Origin: Brooklawnia sp963780175
GTDB lineage: Bacteria; Actinomycetota; Actinomycetes; Propionibacteriales; Propionibacteriaceae
Assembly (NCBI GenBank): GCA_963780175.1
Contig: CAWAAT010000003.1
Span: 124,001 to 188,000, forward strand
Direction: 5' to 3'
Length of the DNA: 64,000 nucleotides
The translations under genes were made by a program, and so were the position numbers. The notes under the pieces were generated by a model. It made no database searches, was not told where the DNA came from, and saw nothing but the letters and a program-made list of their open reading frames with translations. Positions 53,311 through 61,793 of the stretch are shown here, piece after piece; positions within the stretch are counted from its first letter, which is position 1, and the number at the start of each line of letters is the position of its first letter.

Positions 53311-53431
53311 GCGGGTCGGTCGCCGCGGCCCACAGTTCGGCCTCCGCCTGGAACCGCCGCCGGGCGCGCACGCTGAGCAAGCCGAAGACCAGCACGCTGG
53401 TGGCCAGGATGATCTGGATCGGTCGCCTCAT
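53300..53431 (-). CDS. DLW-39-like small membrane protein
   Basis: 43 residues: MRRPIQIILATSVLVFGLLS, one hydrophobic helix, then RARRRFQAEAELWAAATDPLSR. The C-terminal ELWAAATDP resembles the DLW...ATDP signature of the actinobacterial DLW-39 mini-proteins, with Glu for Asp. Its stop lies within the 3' end of the preceding gene. Function unknown. Confidence 0.6.
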   Translation of the reverse strand: MRRPIQIILATSVLVFGLLSVRARRRFQAEAELWAAATDPLSR

Positions 53432-53502
53432 GGCCCCCACCTTATCCAGTGGCGTGGTGGCGGGTCGTAGGCTTGCCGCACCCAACGTCCCAGGAGCCCC
53501 AG

Positions 53503-55029
53503 ATGCCGCGCAGCAGCCGTCGCCTCGTCCAGGCGTTGGCCGGGCTGGTGGCGCTGGTGAGCCTGATGTCGTGCTCAGGCAGCGATCGTGGTTCCCCGGA
53601 CGGTACGCCAGCCGGTACCCCTGCCCACTCCAGCAGCCCACTCCAGCAGCCGGGTCTCAGTCAGGCGGGTCTGCGGCTCGCCGATTCGGTGACCGGGCAA
53701 CACCTGGGCGAGCAGTTGCGCGACCTGGAACGACTCACCTTGACGGCCGGCGGGCACCGCGGCCCCGGTAGCGCCGGGTTCGAGGCGGTGGCCGCCTGGG
53801 TCGAGCAGCAGTTGGACGACACCGGGTTCTACGACGTGTACCGCGAGCCTTTCACCATTCAGGTGCCGCATCCCGGGGAGTCGACGATGGTCGATGACTC
53901 CGGGGCCGTGGTCAACCAGGTGCCGCTGTCCTTCTCGCCGGGCACCGGCGCCGATGGCCTCACGGGCCGACTGGTGCTGCCGGCCGAGGGGGACGGCTGC
54001 CGCGCCACCGACTGGGGCGCCGAGGTGGCCGCTCAGATCGGACTGGTGAAGCGGGGTGGCTGCAGCTTCCGGCAGCTCAACGAAGTCGCGGCCGCTGCCG
54101 GGGCTGCGGCGTTGGTGGTGTCGAACGACCGGCCCGGCGGGCTCTACGGAACCCTCGACCACACGGGCCCCGGCGACATCCCGATGACCGGCGTCACGCT
54201 CACCCAGGGCGATCGGTTGAGGAGCGCCCTGGGGTCAGGCCAGCTCGTCCTGAGCTTCACCTTCGAGCAGCGCATCGAGTCGTTCGAGACCTTCAACCTG
54301 TTCGCCGAGACCCGCAGCGGCAACCCGGGCAACGTCGTGATGGCCGGTGCCCACCTCGACAGCGTGCCCGAAGGCCCCGGCGTCAACGACAACGGATCGG
54401 GGTCGGTGATCCTGCTCGAGACGGCCCTGCAGTTGGCGGCCCAACCGCAGCCACCGTCCCAACGGGTGCGGTTCGCCTGGTGGAGCGGTGAGGAACTGGG
54501 TCTGCTCGGCTCGCTGCACTGGGTCAACAGCGCCGTGGCCGACGACCCGAACAGGATCCGGCAGTTAGCGGCCTACCTGAACGTCGACATGGTGGCGTCG
54601 CCCAACTACGTCATCGGCGTCTACGGCCCGGGCGACGACGCCCCGATGCTGGGGCTTCTCACCGGCTACTTCGACGCGATCGGCCAGCCGTGGATCGGCA
54701 CCGACATGACCGGAGCCTCCGACCACGAGGCATTCCTGCCGTCCGGGGTGCCGGTGAGTGGGCTGTTCACCGGTGCCGGGCAGGACAAGTCCGCCCAGGA
54801 GACCGCGATCTTCGGGGGCACCCGGGGTGCCGACCACGACCCCAACTACCACCGGGCCAGCGATACCTTCGCCAATCTGAGCGAACAGGCCCTGGCGATC
54901 AACGCGAAGGCCTCGGCGTATGTGATCGGTGCACTGGCCGACGACACCTCGCCGGTCAACGGTGGGCGCCTCGGCAATGCCGGCACGCCGCGGCCGGCCA
55001 CCGGATTCGGCTACGCCGGGACCATCTGA
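53503..55029 (+). CDS. M28 family peptidase, lipoprotein with PA domain
   Basis: 508 residues from the ATG at 53503. Lipoprotein signal RRLVQALAGLVALVSLMSC with a Cys after LMS. Zinc site residues are visible in GAHLDSVPEGPGVNDNGSGS, WWSGEELGLLGS, LNVDMVASP and SDHEAFLPSG; the PA domain is in QIGLVKRGGCSFRQLNEVAAAAG. An exported aminopeptidase anchored to the outer face of the membrane. Divergent from the DLW-39-like gene. Confidence 0.93.
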   Translation: MPRSSRRLVQALAGLVALVSLMSCSGSDRGSPDGTPAGTPAHSSSPLQQPGLSQAGLRLADSVTGQHLGEQLRDLERLTLTAGGHRGPGSAGFEAVAAWVEQQLDDTGFYDVYREPFTIQVPHPGESTMVDDSGAVVNQVPLSFSPGTGADGLTGRLVLPAEGDGCRATDWGAEVAAQIGLVKRGGCSFRQLNEVAAAAGAAALVVSNDRPGGLYGTLDHTGPGDIPMTGVTLTQGDRLRSALGSGQLVLSFTFEQRIESFETFNLFAETRSGNPGNVVMAGAHLDSVPEGPGVNDNGSGSVILLETALQLAAQPQPPSQRVRFAWWSGEELGLLGSLHWVNSAVADDPNRIRQLAAYLNVDMVASPNYVIGVYGPGDDAPMLGLLTGYFDAIGQPWIGTDMTGASDHEAFLPSGVPVSGLFTGAGQDKSAQETAIFGGTRGADHDPNYHRASDTFANLSEQALAINAKASAYVIGALADDTSPVNGGRLGNAGTPRPATGFGYAGTI

Positions 55030-55074
55030 ACCGGCCCGTCCCGAAGGGGCGCAGTGCCATGCCAGCATGGGGGC

Positions 55075-55527
55075 ATGGCTTCCGTCTTCTCCAGGATCAT
55101 CAGCGGTGAGTTCCCAGGCACGTTCGCGTGGGCGGACGAGCGCTGCGTCGCGATGGCGACTATCGCCCCGATCAGCGACGGGCACCTGATGGTGGTGCCT
55201 CGTAACGAGGTGGTGTCGTTCACCCGAGCCGACGACGATCTGCTCGCCCACCTCATCGGGGTGTCAGCCATCATCGGGCGCGCCCAGGAACAGGCGTTCG
55301 ACGGCTGCCGGGCCGCCCTGATCATCGCCGGGTTCGAGGTGCCCCATCTGCACCTGCACGTCATTCCGGCCTGGGGTGAGGCCCAGTTGAGCTTCGAGAA
55401 CGCCCGGCACGACGCGTCGCCCGACGAACTGGCGGAAGCCACCGAGCGGGTTCGGCAGGCCTTGATCGACCAGGGGCATGGCGCGTTCGTCCCCACCGAC
55501 ATCTCCAACCCTGGCATCGCGTCATGA
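55075..55527 (+). CDS. HIT family nucleotide hydrolase
   Basis: 150 residues from the ATG at 55075. SVFSRIISGEFPGTFAWADE, SDGHLMVVPRNEVVSF and the histidine triad in PHLHLHVIPAW. It hydrolyses adenosine-5'-phosphoramidate or dinucleotides; its use here is unknown. Overlaps mogA by 4 bp (ATGA), so probably co-transcribed with it. Confidence 0.9.
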   Translation: MASVFSRIISGEFPGTFAWADERCVAMATIAPISDGHLMVVPRNEVVSFTRADDDLLAHLIGVSAIIGRAQEQAFDGCRAALIIAGFEVPHLHLHVIPAWGEAQLSFENARHDASPDELAEATERVRQALIDQGHGAFVPTDISNPGIAS

Positions 55528-56018
55528 CCACCGACATCAGTGCACGGGTCATCACGGTCTCCGATCGCTGTTTCGCCGGCCAGCGTGCCGACGCCTCCGG
55601 GCCGCTCGCCCGTGACCTGCTCACCGCGATGGGGGTGCGCGTCGATCAGGTGATGGTGGTGCCCGACGGCATCGACCCCGTGCGGGCCGCGATCCAGGCG
55701 GCGATCGACGACGGTCGCAGGTTGATCTTCACCACCGGGGGCACCGGGATCAGCCCCCGCGACTGGACGCCGGAGGCCACCGAACCGCTGCTGGCCGCGC
55801 AACTGCCCGGCCTGGCCGAGCAGATCAGGCAGCGCGGGCTGGGCATGGCACACGCAGCCATGCTGAGCCGTGGGCTGGTCGGGGTCACCGGACGCGTTAC
55901 CGGGGCCAGCCTGGTGATCAACGCTCCCGGCTCACCGGGTGGGGTGCGCGACGCTGTCGCCGTCCTCGGTCCGGTGCTGGCCCACATCCTCGGCCAACTG
56001 GACGGTCTGGACCACTAA
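55524..56018 (+). CDS. mogA: MogA/MoaB-type molybdopterin adenylyltransferase
   Basis: 164 residues. ARVITVSDRCFAGQRADASGPL, a TTGGTGISPRDWTPEATEPLL phosphate loop and a SPGGVRDAVA closing motif, canonical for MogA/MoaB. Adenylates molybdopterin before molybdate insertion by MoeA. On the opposite strand to the main moa operon, ending 4 bp inside mobA. Confidence 0.92.
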   Translation: MTTDISARVITVSDRCFAGQRADASGPLARDLLTAMGVRVDQVMVVPDGIDPVRAAIQAAIDDGRRLIFTTGGTGISPRDWTPEATEPLLAAQLPGLAEQIRQRGLGMAHAAMLSRGLVGVTGRVTGASLVINAPGSPGGVRDAVAVLGPVLAHILGQLDGLDH

Positions 56019-56599
56019 ACGCCGTCGGCCAGCCACCGGGCGACATCGTCGGGGTCGTCCAGGTCGAGCGCCAGCCAGTCCTCCACCGGCACCAAGGTGA
56101 CGTCGAGGCCGGCCACCAGCCGGTGCATGGACGCGCCGTGCGCCGTGCCGTCCGGCCGGATCAGTTTCAGGGCGCGCAGCAGCGCACCGACCCGGTAGCA
56201 CGCCAGCAGGTACTGGGGGCGTCCACCCGAGGTCGCGATCACCGCCTCGGCGTCGCTCAACTCGGGTCCGGTCAGTTGGGGGACGAGTCGCCCGGCGCGT
56301 GGCGCGTCGCAGGTCAACACCACCACCCGGTCAGCCGGCCCGCTGCCCAGGGCGGCCAGGCCTGCGACGAGGCCGGCCACCGGGCCACCCCCGGGCGGAT
56401 TCTCCATGGTGTGCAGCAGCCCGGCAGGCAGTGCCAGAGTTTCGGGGGCCACCACTACCACACGCCCGACCGCGGCCTGGCGGGTGAGGTCGTCCAGTAC
56501 GTGGTCGATCAGCCGACGCCCGGCGACCGGCAGGGACGCCTTGTCGCTGCCCATCCGGGAGCTGCCGCCACCGGCCAGCAGCACGACGTCGACGCTCAT
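56015..56599 (-). CDS. mobA: Molybdenum cofactor guanylyltransferase MobA
   Basis: 194 residues from the ATG at 56599. Nucleotide site LLAGGGSSRMGSDKASLPV, PPGGGPVAGLVAG and LTCDAPRAGRLV. Attaches GMP to the cofactor for DMSO-reductase-type enzymes; a CMP-loading MocA is an alternative. Last gene of the moa operon, start overlapping the moaC stop. Confidence 0.88.
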   Translation of the reverse strand: MSVDVVLLAGGGSSRMGSDKASLPVAGRRLIDHVLDDLTRQAAVGRVVVVAPETLALPAGLLHTMENPPGGGPVAGLVAGLAALGSGPADRVVVLTCDAPRAGRLVPQLTGPELSDAEAVIATSGGRPQYLLACYRVGALLRALKLIRPDGTAHGASMHRLVAGLDVTLVPVEDWLALDLDDPDDVARWLADGV

Positions 56600-57066
56600 C
56601 GTCGCCAGTCGCCGCTGCGTCCGCCCGATTTGGCGATGATCATGCAGTCGCGGATCGCCGCGCTGCGGTCGACCCCTTTGATCATGTCGACGATCGCCAG
56701 GGCTGCCACACTGACCGCTGTCAGCGCCTCCATCTCGACCCCCGTCCGGTCGCACGTGCGCACGGTGGCACGGATCGCAACCCCGTCGTCCACCAGATCC
56801 AGATCGAGATCGCAGCCGTGAATGCCGATCACGTGGGCCAGCGGCAGCAACTCGGGCGTCCGCTTGGCCGCGGCGATGCCGGCGACTCGGGCCACCGCCA
56901 ACACGTCCCCCTTGGGCACCGTGCCGTCACGCAGGGCCTCGACCGTGGCGGGGGCACAGGTCACCCGTCCGACCGCGGTCGCCTCGCGCGTGGTGACCTG
57001 CTTGGTGGTGACGTCGACCATGTGTGCCGACCCGTCGCCCCTCAGATGGTTGAATCCGCCGTTCAT
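56596..57066 (-). CDS. moaC: Cyclic pyranopterin monophosphate synthase MoaC
   Basis: 156 residues. AHMVDVTTKQVTTREATAVG, KGDVLAVARVAGIAAAKRTPEL with the His of PLAHVIG, and ALTAVSVAALAIVDMIKGVD. Makes cyclic pyranopterin monophosphate with MoaA. The usual LCHPL is LAHVI here; catalytic His and Lys remain. Overlaps mobA and moeA by 4 bp each. Confidence 0.95.
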   Translation of the reverse strand: MNGGFNHLRGDGSAHMVDVTTKQVTTREATAVGRVTCAPATVEALRDGTVPKGDVLAVARVAGIAAAKRTPELLPLAHVIGIHGCDLDLDLVDDGVAIRATVRTCDRTGVEMEALTAVSVAALAIVDMIKGVDRSAAIRDCMIIAKSGGRSGDWRR

Positions 57067-58316
57067 CGTGGGCTCCTGGTGTTCAGCACTGCGAGGACGT
57101 CTCCAGTGACGACCTGGTTGACGTTCTCCGGGATGATCGCGAGGCCGTCCGCGTGGTGCAGCGAGGCGATCAGGTGTGAGCCTGAGCCCAACTGATGGGC
57201 CGGCACCACACTGCCGTCGTCCAGGGTGGCGACCGGAAGGTACTGGCGGCGTCCATCGGGGGACGACCAATCGCGTCCCGCGCGGGCCGGCGACGTGCGC
57301 AGGGACGCCTCGACGTCGCGTCCGGACAGCAGAGCCAGCATCGGTACACCGAAGCAGTGCCAGCTGACGAACACGCTGACCGGGTTGCCGGGGAACGCCA
57401 GGAGCGGGACATTCCGACCGTCCGGGCTGGTCAGATGCCCATAGCCCTGCGGCTTGCCGGGCTGCATCGCCACCGTGTGAAAGCCCAGCCGGGCGGCGGT
57501 GGCCGAGTTCTTGACCACATCGTGGGTGCCCACCGACACCCCGCCGCTGGTCAGGACGAGGTCGGCCACCGCGAGGGCCTGCGCCACGGCGGCATCGAGG
57601 GCGGCGGAGTCATCGGGACAGCGGGTCACGCTGACGACCTGCGCGCCCGCCTCGATCGCCAGACCGCGCAGCAGCACCGAGTTGGAGTCGTGGATCTGCC
57701 CGCGGTCCAGCGGCTGCCCGGCGGCGACCAGTTCGGCCCCGGTGGCGATGATCGCGACCCGAGGACGGGGGTGCACCCACAGCGAGCCGTGCCCCGTGGC
57801 GGCCGCCGCGGCCAGGCAGGTCGCGTCCAGGATCGTGCCGCTCGCCAGCACCGGGTCGCCCTCACCGAGATCCTCACCGGCCAGTCGGACGTTGGCGCCG
57901 GGGCGAACCGACCCGTACACGAGCACCGTCGCGGGCAGCGGTACGGCCCCGGGCAGCTGGTCGGTGCGCTCGACCATGACGACCGCGTCGGCGCCGGCGG
58001 GCAGCGGTGCACCGGTCATGACGCGCATGGCCTGCCCGTCTGAGACCCAGGCGTCGCCGACCGTGCCGGCCGGCACCTCTCCGATGACCGTCAGTTCGAC
58101 GGGGGAGTCGGGGGTCGCGGACGCCACGTCGACGCCGTGCACGGCGAAGCCGTCCATCGCCGAGTTGGTGAACACCGGCACGGCGACGTGGGCACTCACC
58201 GAGGCCGCGGTGGTCAATCCCAGGCAGTCCTCCAGGGGCAGCTGGACGCCAGGCAACGGCTCAACGCCGGCCAACACCAGCTCCCGGTACTGCTCGACGC
58301 TGATGGTCATGCTCAT
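57063..58316 (-). CDS. moeA: Molybdopterin molybdenumtransferase MoeA
   Basis: 417 residues. FTNSAMDGFAV, RVMTGAPLPAGADAVVMVE, VAIIATGAELV, LTSGGVSVGTHD and LLAFPGNPVSVFVS follow MoeA domain by domain. Inserts molybdenum into adenylated molybdopterin. Starts MSMTISVEQY; a second Met two codons on is possible. Between moeB and moaC with 4-bp overlaps. Confidence 0.96.
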   Translation of the reverse strand: MSMTISVEQYRELVLAGVEPLPGVQLPLEDCLGLTTAASVSAHVAVPVFTNSAMDGFAVHGVDVASATPDSPVELTVIGEVPAGTVGDAWVSDGQAMRVMTGAPLPAGADAVVMVERTDQLPGAVPLPATVLVYGSVRPGANVRLAGEDLGEGDPVLASGTILDATCLAAAAATGHGSLWVHPRPRVAIIATGAELVAAGQPLDRGQIHDSNSVLLRGLAIEAGAQVVSVTRCPDDSAALDAAVAQALAVADLVLTSGGVSVGTHDVVKNSATAARLGFHTVAMQPGKPQGYGHLTSPDGRNVPLLAFPGNPVSVFVSWHCFGVPMLALLSGRDVEASLRTSPARAGRDWSSPDGRRQYLPVATLDDGSVVPAHQLGSGSHLIASLHHADGLAIIPENVNQVVTGDVLAVLNTRSPR

Positions 58317-59101
58317 CGCGGACTCCTCACGTGGGGGGCAAAGGTGACGACGTCGTGGCGGGCCGTGCGTGCGTCGGCGATCGCGACCCGACCGAACAGC
58401 GGTTCGCCCAGGCCGCAGATCAGTTTGACCGCCTCGCTCGCCATGGTGGCGCCGGCCTGACCGACCACCGGGCCGAGCACCCCCACCTGAACAGACGACG
58501 GGGTCGTGCCGGGGGCGGGTTGGTTCGGGTACAGGTCGCGCAGTCGGACGCCGGGCCCACCGTCATCGGGGGCCGACCAGAACACCGAGACCTGCCAACT
58601 CATCGCCACCACCGAACCCCAGACCAGCGGGACGCCGGCCGCGGCGCACCAGTCGCCCAACAGGTAGGTCGCGTCGAACGAGTCGCCGCAGTCCATCACC
58701 AGGTCGTAGTCGGGGGCCAGCGCGTCCAGCAGGTCGCTGGTCGCCCAGCCGTGGGTGCGCACCTTGAGTCCCGAGTTCATGGCTCGCAGCCGGCGGGCGG
58801 CCGACTCGGTCTTGGGGACGCCGACGCTCGCCTCGTCGTGCACGATCTGGCGTTGCAGGTTGGTCTGGTCGACCACGTCGGCGTCACAGATGCCGAGCGT
58901 GCCCACCCCGGCTGCTGCCAGGTACATCAGCACGGGTGAACCGAGCCCGCCCGCTCCGACGACCAGCACGCGGGCGGCGCTCAGCCGGGCAAGGCCTTCC
59001 TCGCCGACGCCGTCGACCAGCAGGCTGCGGTGATGCCTGGCCGCCCATTCGGGGCTGACCTGTTCGGCGGGTCGCCGCAGCGGCAGCCGCAGCGTCCTCA
59101 C
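58313..59101 (-). CDS. moeB: MoeB/ThiF-type adenylyltransferase lacking zinc cysteines
   Basis: 262 residues from a GTG at 59101 that overlaps the moaE stop (GTGA); the longer frame to 59152 would run deep into moaE. ATP site VLVVGAGGLGSPVLMYLAAAGVG, DADVVDQTNLQRQ and the GDSFDATYLL Asp. E. coli MoeB has two CxxC zinc pairs and a conserved Cys before GVxxP; here the equivalents are VRLRDLYP, SSVQVGVLGP and a Cys-free tail. It should activate the MoaD C-terminus by adenylation. No rhodanese domain. Confidence 0.85.
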   Translation of the reverse strand: MRTLRLPLRRPAEQVSPEWAARHHRSLLVDGVGEEGLARLSAARVLVVGAGGLGSPVLMYLAAAGVGTLGICDADVVDQTNLQRQIVHDEASVGVPKTESAARRLRAMNSGLKVRTHGWATSDLLDALAPDYDLVMDCGDSFDATYLLGDWCAAAGVPLVWGSVVAMSWQVSVFWSAPDDGGPGVRLRDLYPNQPAPGTTPSSVQVGVLGPVVGQAGATMASEAVKLICGLGEPLFGRVAIADARTARHDVVTFAPHVRSPR

Positions 59102-59523
59102 GGCAGGCCGGTCCACTCGCTGTGACCGTCGCTGAAGTGTTGCTTCTTCCACACCGGCAGCCGCTTCTTCACCTCGTCGACCAGGTCGGATGCGGCCTGG
59201 AAGCCCTGCCCGCGGTGTTCTGCGGCGACCACCGCGACCATCGCCACGTCACCGACGTGCAGGTGGCCGACCCGGTGGGCGATCGCGACCGCCCGCACAC
59301 CGTCGCGTCCGGCGGCCTCGGCCGCCAGGGCAGCCAGGATCTCGCCGGCCTGCGGGTGCGAGCTGTACTCGATGGAGTCGACGGCTTGCCCGATGTCGTG
59401 GTTGCGGACGACTCCGATGAAGCTCACGACCGCACCCGCGGCCTCGTGGGCCACCATCGCCTGGGTGGCGCCGACGTCCAGCGGACGCTCACTGATCTGG
59501 GCGAGAACGACGGTGCTGCTCAT
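59098..59523 (-). CDS. moaE: Molybdopterin synthase catalytic subunit MoaE
   Basis: 141 residues. GAVVSFIGVVRNHDIGQAVDSIEY, AIAHRVGHLHVGDVAMVAVVAAEHRGQGF and RLPVWKKQHFSDGHSEW, with active-site Lys and Arg retained. Transfers sulphur from MoaD to precursor Z. Start overlaps no gene; 10 bp after moaD. Confidence 0.95.
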   Translation of the reverse strand: MSSTVVLAQISERPLDVGATQAMVAHEAAGAVVSFIGVVRNHDIGQAVDSIEYSSHPQAGEILAALAAEAAGRDGVRAVAIAHRVGHLHVGDVAMVAVVAAEHRGQGFQAASDLVDEVKKRLPVWKKQHFSDGHSEWTGLP

Positions 59524-59533
59524 CAGGTCCTCC

Positions 59534-59785
59534 TCAGCCGCCGGCGAACGGGGGCAGTGCGTCGATAGTTGAAGCCCTTGACGGCAGGAGGGCGTCGAGG
59601 GCGGCCGGGCTGCCGTCAAGCAGCAGCGTGCAGACCGCCAGGACGTCGGCCAGTCGCCGGTTGTCGGCCGACAGGTGGCGGGTGACGTCGGCCAGTGTGC
59701 TGCCGTCGGGCAGGTCGAGCGACGCAGCCTGCGAGCCGAAGGCCTCGGCGGCCCCAGCGTAGAGCCGCACGGTGTGAGTTGTCAT
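59534..59785 (-). CDS. moaD: Molybdopterin synthase sulphur carrier MoaD
   Basis: 83 residues with a ubiquitin-like fold and the essential C-terminal Gly-Gly (IDALPPFAGG). HTVRLYAGAAEAFGSQAAS and GSTLADVTRHL match the family. Carries sulphur as a thiocarboxylate after MoeB activation. 13 bp after moaA. Confidence 0.92.
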   Translation of the reverse strand: MTTHTVRLYAGAAEAFGSQAASLDLPDGSTLADVTRHLSADNRRLADVLAVCTLLLDGSPAALDALLPSRASTIDALPPFAGG

Positions 59786-59798
59786 GGGGTCCTCTCGG

Positions 59799-60833
59799 TC
59801 AGCCGCCGATGGCCGACATCGGTCGGGCGGGACGCGCGAATCCTTCGTGGTCGATGCCGTGCTCGCGGGGCTTGGCCCACGTGGCCATTCGCCACAGTTC
59901 GGCGATGTGGTCGTCGCTGGCGCCGTGGCGCATCGGGGAGCGAAGGTCGGTCTCGATCTGGTCGAACAGACAGGTGCGGATCTGCCCGTCCGCGGTCAGC
60001 CGGGTGCGGTCGCAGTCCGCGCAGAACGGTGCTGTCACCGAGGCGATGATCCCGACCTCTCCCGACAGGCCGTCCCACTCGACCCGCCACAGCTCGGCCG
60101 GCGAGGTGCCGCGAGCATGCCCGGGCTCGGTGAGCGTGGCGCCGGCCGCGGTCAACGCCTCGAGCAGGCCCCGACGGGTGACGATGGCGTTGCGACGCCA
60201 CGAGACCGCATCACCGAGCGGCATGTGCTCGATGAAGCGCAGCCGGTAGCCGTTGGTCAGGCAGAAGTGCAACATCTCGGGGGCATCGCTGAGGTAACTG
60301 GCCGGCTGGGGCACGGAATTGACCTTGATGGGGTCCAGGCCGGCGTCCCGTGCGGCCGCCAACCCGTCGATCACGGCGGGCAACCGGCGGCGTTGGGTGA
60401 CTTCCGCGTATCTGTCGGCGTTCACCGAGTCGAGTGACACGTTGACGCGTTGCAGCCCGGCCCGGGCCAGCCCGGCCGCACGGTGAGCCAGACCAAGGGC
60501 GTTGGTGGTCAGTGAGATGCCCGGAGGACCACCGTCGTGGGTCTGGAGGGCGGCGGTCGCGGCGATCACCTGCTCCAGACTGCGCCTCAGCAGCGGCTCC
60601 CCGCCGGTGAAGCGGACGTTGCTGACACCCAGTCGGGTCACGGCGATGGTGATGAGACGGACGAGTTCGTCATCGGTCAGCAGGCTGTCGTCGGGCAGCC
60701 ACGACTGCGGTTCGGTCGGCATGCAGTAGGTGCAGCGCAGGTTGCACCGATCGGTGAGTGAGACGCGCAGGTCGCGGGCGATGCGTCCGTAGCGGTCGAT
60801 CAGGGGAGCTTCCTCGCCCCCGATGACAGACAC
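59799..60833 (-). CDS. moaA: GTP 3',8-cyclase MoaA
   Basis: 344 residues from a GTG at 60833 with AAGGAGG at 60843-60849. Radical SAM cluster site DRCNLRCTYCMP, second cluster cysteines CADCDRTRLTADGQIRTC, FTGGEPLLR and the C-terminal Gly-Gly (SAIGG). Converts GTP to the first pterin intermediate with MoaC. First gene of the operon moaA-D-E-moeB-A-moaC-mobA. The 75 bp to the divergent DUF6457 gene leave no room for a Moco riboswitch. Confidence 0.96.
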   Translation of the reverse strand: MSVIGGEEAPLIDRYGRIARDLRVSLTDRCNLRCTYCMPTEPQSWLPDDSLLTDDELVRLITIAVTRLGVSNVRFTGGEPLLRRSLEQVIAATAALQTHDGGPPGISLTTNALGLAHRAAGLARAGLQRVNVSLDSVNADRYAEVTQRRRLPAVIDGLAAARDAGLDPIKVNSVPQPASYLSDAPEMLHFCLTNGYRLRFIEHMPLGDAVSWRRNAIVTRRGLLEALTAAGATLTEPGHARGTSPAELWRVEWDGLSGEVGIIASVTAPFCADCDRTRLTADGQIRTCLFDQIETDLRSPMRHGASDDHIAELWRMATWAKPREHGIDHEGFARPARPMSAIGG

Positions 60834-60908
60834 GTAGCTCGGCCTCCTTGGCAGTCGCGTCCGTCCAGTGTGCCATATTGATTCAGACGAGAAAGTGGAG
60901 GCAACAGG

Positions 60909-61178
60909 ATGGACGAAGACCAGAAGATGGCCCAGATGAGCGCCTGGCTCGACCAGGTGTGCGCCGCGCTGGGTGTTGACGCGGGCCTGTTGGCCGAGGT
61001 CAGCCCGGCCGTGCTCGACCTGGTGGGCAAGGTAGCACACGGTCCCTCGCGTCCCGGAGGGCCATTGACCGCCATGGCCGTGGGTATCGCCGCGGTGCAG
61101 CAGGGTGGGGACGTCGTAGCGGGAGTGCACCAGGCGATCGAACGCCTGCAGCCGCTGCTGGAGCCCTACCAGAAATAG
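60909..61178 (+). CDS. DUF6457 family protein
   Basis: 89 residues, mostly helical: MDEDQKMAQMSAWLDQVCAAL, EVSPAVLDLVGKVAHGPSRPG, TAMAVGIAAVQQG. DUF6457 proteins often adjoin mobA in actinobacteria, as here next to the moa operon. Function unknown. Small cytosolic protein. Confidence 0.85.
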   Translation: MDEDQKMAQMSAWLDQVCAALGVDAGLLAEVSPAVLDLVGKVAHGPSRPGGPLTAMAVGIAAVQQGGDVVAGVHQAIERLQPLLEPYQK

Positions 61179-61196
61179 CTGACTGCTGAGCATCTG

Positions 61197-61269
61197 TGGA
61201 GCATAGGGGGCTCGAACCCCTGACCTACGGCTTGCAAAGCCGTCGCTCTACCAACTGAGCTAATGCCCC
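61197..61269 (-). tRNA. tRNA-Ala (anticodon TGC)
   Basis: Read on the reverse strand the gene begins GGGGCATTAGCTCAGTTGGT and has an anticodon stem-loop ACGGCTTTGCAAAGCCGT with anticodon TGC (Ala), then GGTTCGAGCC as the T-loop. The acceptor GGGGCAT pairs with ATGCTCC with one G-T pair; discriminator A. CCA is not encoded. 73 bases. Confidence 0.95.
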
Positions 61270-61358
61270 GACGCCCAAGCGGGCCCGCTCATCCTACTCG
61301 CGGCGGCCTCGCCCGGCAAAGTGCGCGATGGTTGGCGAACCGGCTTAGTCTGGTGGGC

Positions 61359-61793
61359 ATGGTTTCACACCCTTATCGCACCCAGCGCGAGTGGGTCAGC
61401 CATGCCCTGCAGCGCCGCGCGATGCTCGAGGCGATGCGTCGCCCGCAGTCGCTGCTGCGCGGCATCGACCCGTGTGACGCCGACCCGCTGCTGGTTCGTT
61501 CGGCCCTGCACCACGGAACACTGGCCGGACGCGACTGCCCGGTCTGCGCGTCCGACCGGTTGACCGTGCTGAACTACGTGTTCGGCGACCAGTTGGGGCA
61601 GTTCTCCGGACGCATCAAGTCGACCCCGGACCTCCTCGAGATGGAGCGGCAGTTCGGCGAGTTCAAGGTGCGTGTCGTCGAGGTGTGCCCCGACTGCGGC
61701 TGGAACCATCTGATTGAGACCTTCCTGTTGGGAGACGGCCAGCGTCGACGGCCGCCCCGCCGGCAGCAGACAGTTGAGGACATCTATGGCTGA
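61359..61793 (+). CDS. DUF5318 zinc-ribbon protein
   Basis: 144 residues from the ATG at 61359. YRTQREWVSHALQRRAMLEAM, the cysteine pair CPVCASDRLTVLNYVFGDQL, and CPDCGWNHLIETFLLGDG: a two-CxxC zinc ribbon in the middle of an actinobacteria-specific family. It usually sits beside a penicillin-binding protein gene, as here, with an 8-bp overlap. Function unknown. Confidence 0.9.
   Translation: MVSHPYRTQREWVSHALQRRAMLEAMRRPQSLLRGIDPCDADPLLVRSALHHGTLAGRDCPVCASDRLTVLNYVFGDQLGQFSGRIKSTPDLLEMERQFGEFKVRVVEVCPDCGWNHLIETFLLGDGQRRRPPRRQQTVEDIYG

Noticed and set aside
59101..59152. Longer MoeB start at 59152
   Set aside because: It would overlap moaE by 55 bp; the GTG at 59101 gives the GTGA overlap seen throughout the operon.
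60834..60908. Molybdenum-cofactor riboswitch before moaA
   Set aside because: The gap to the divergent gene is only 75 bp and shows no extended pairing beyond the ribosome site.
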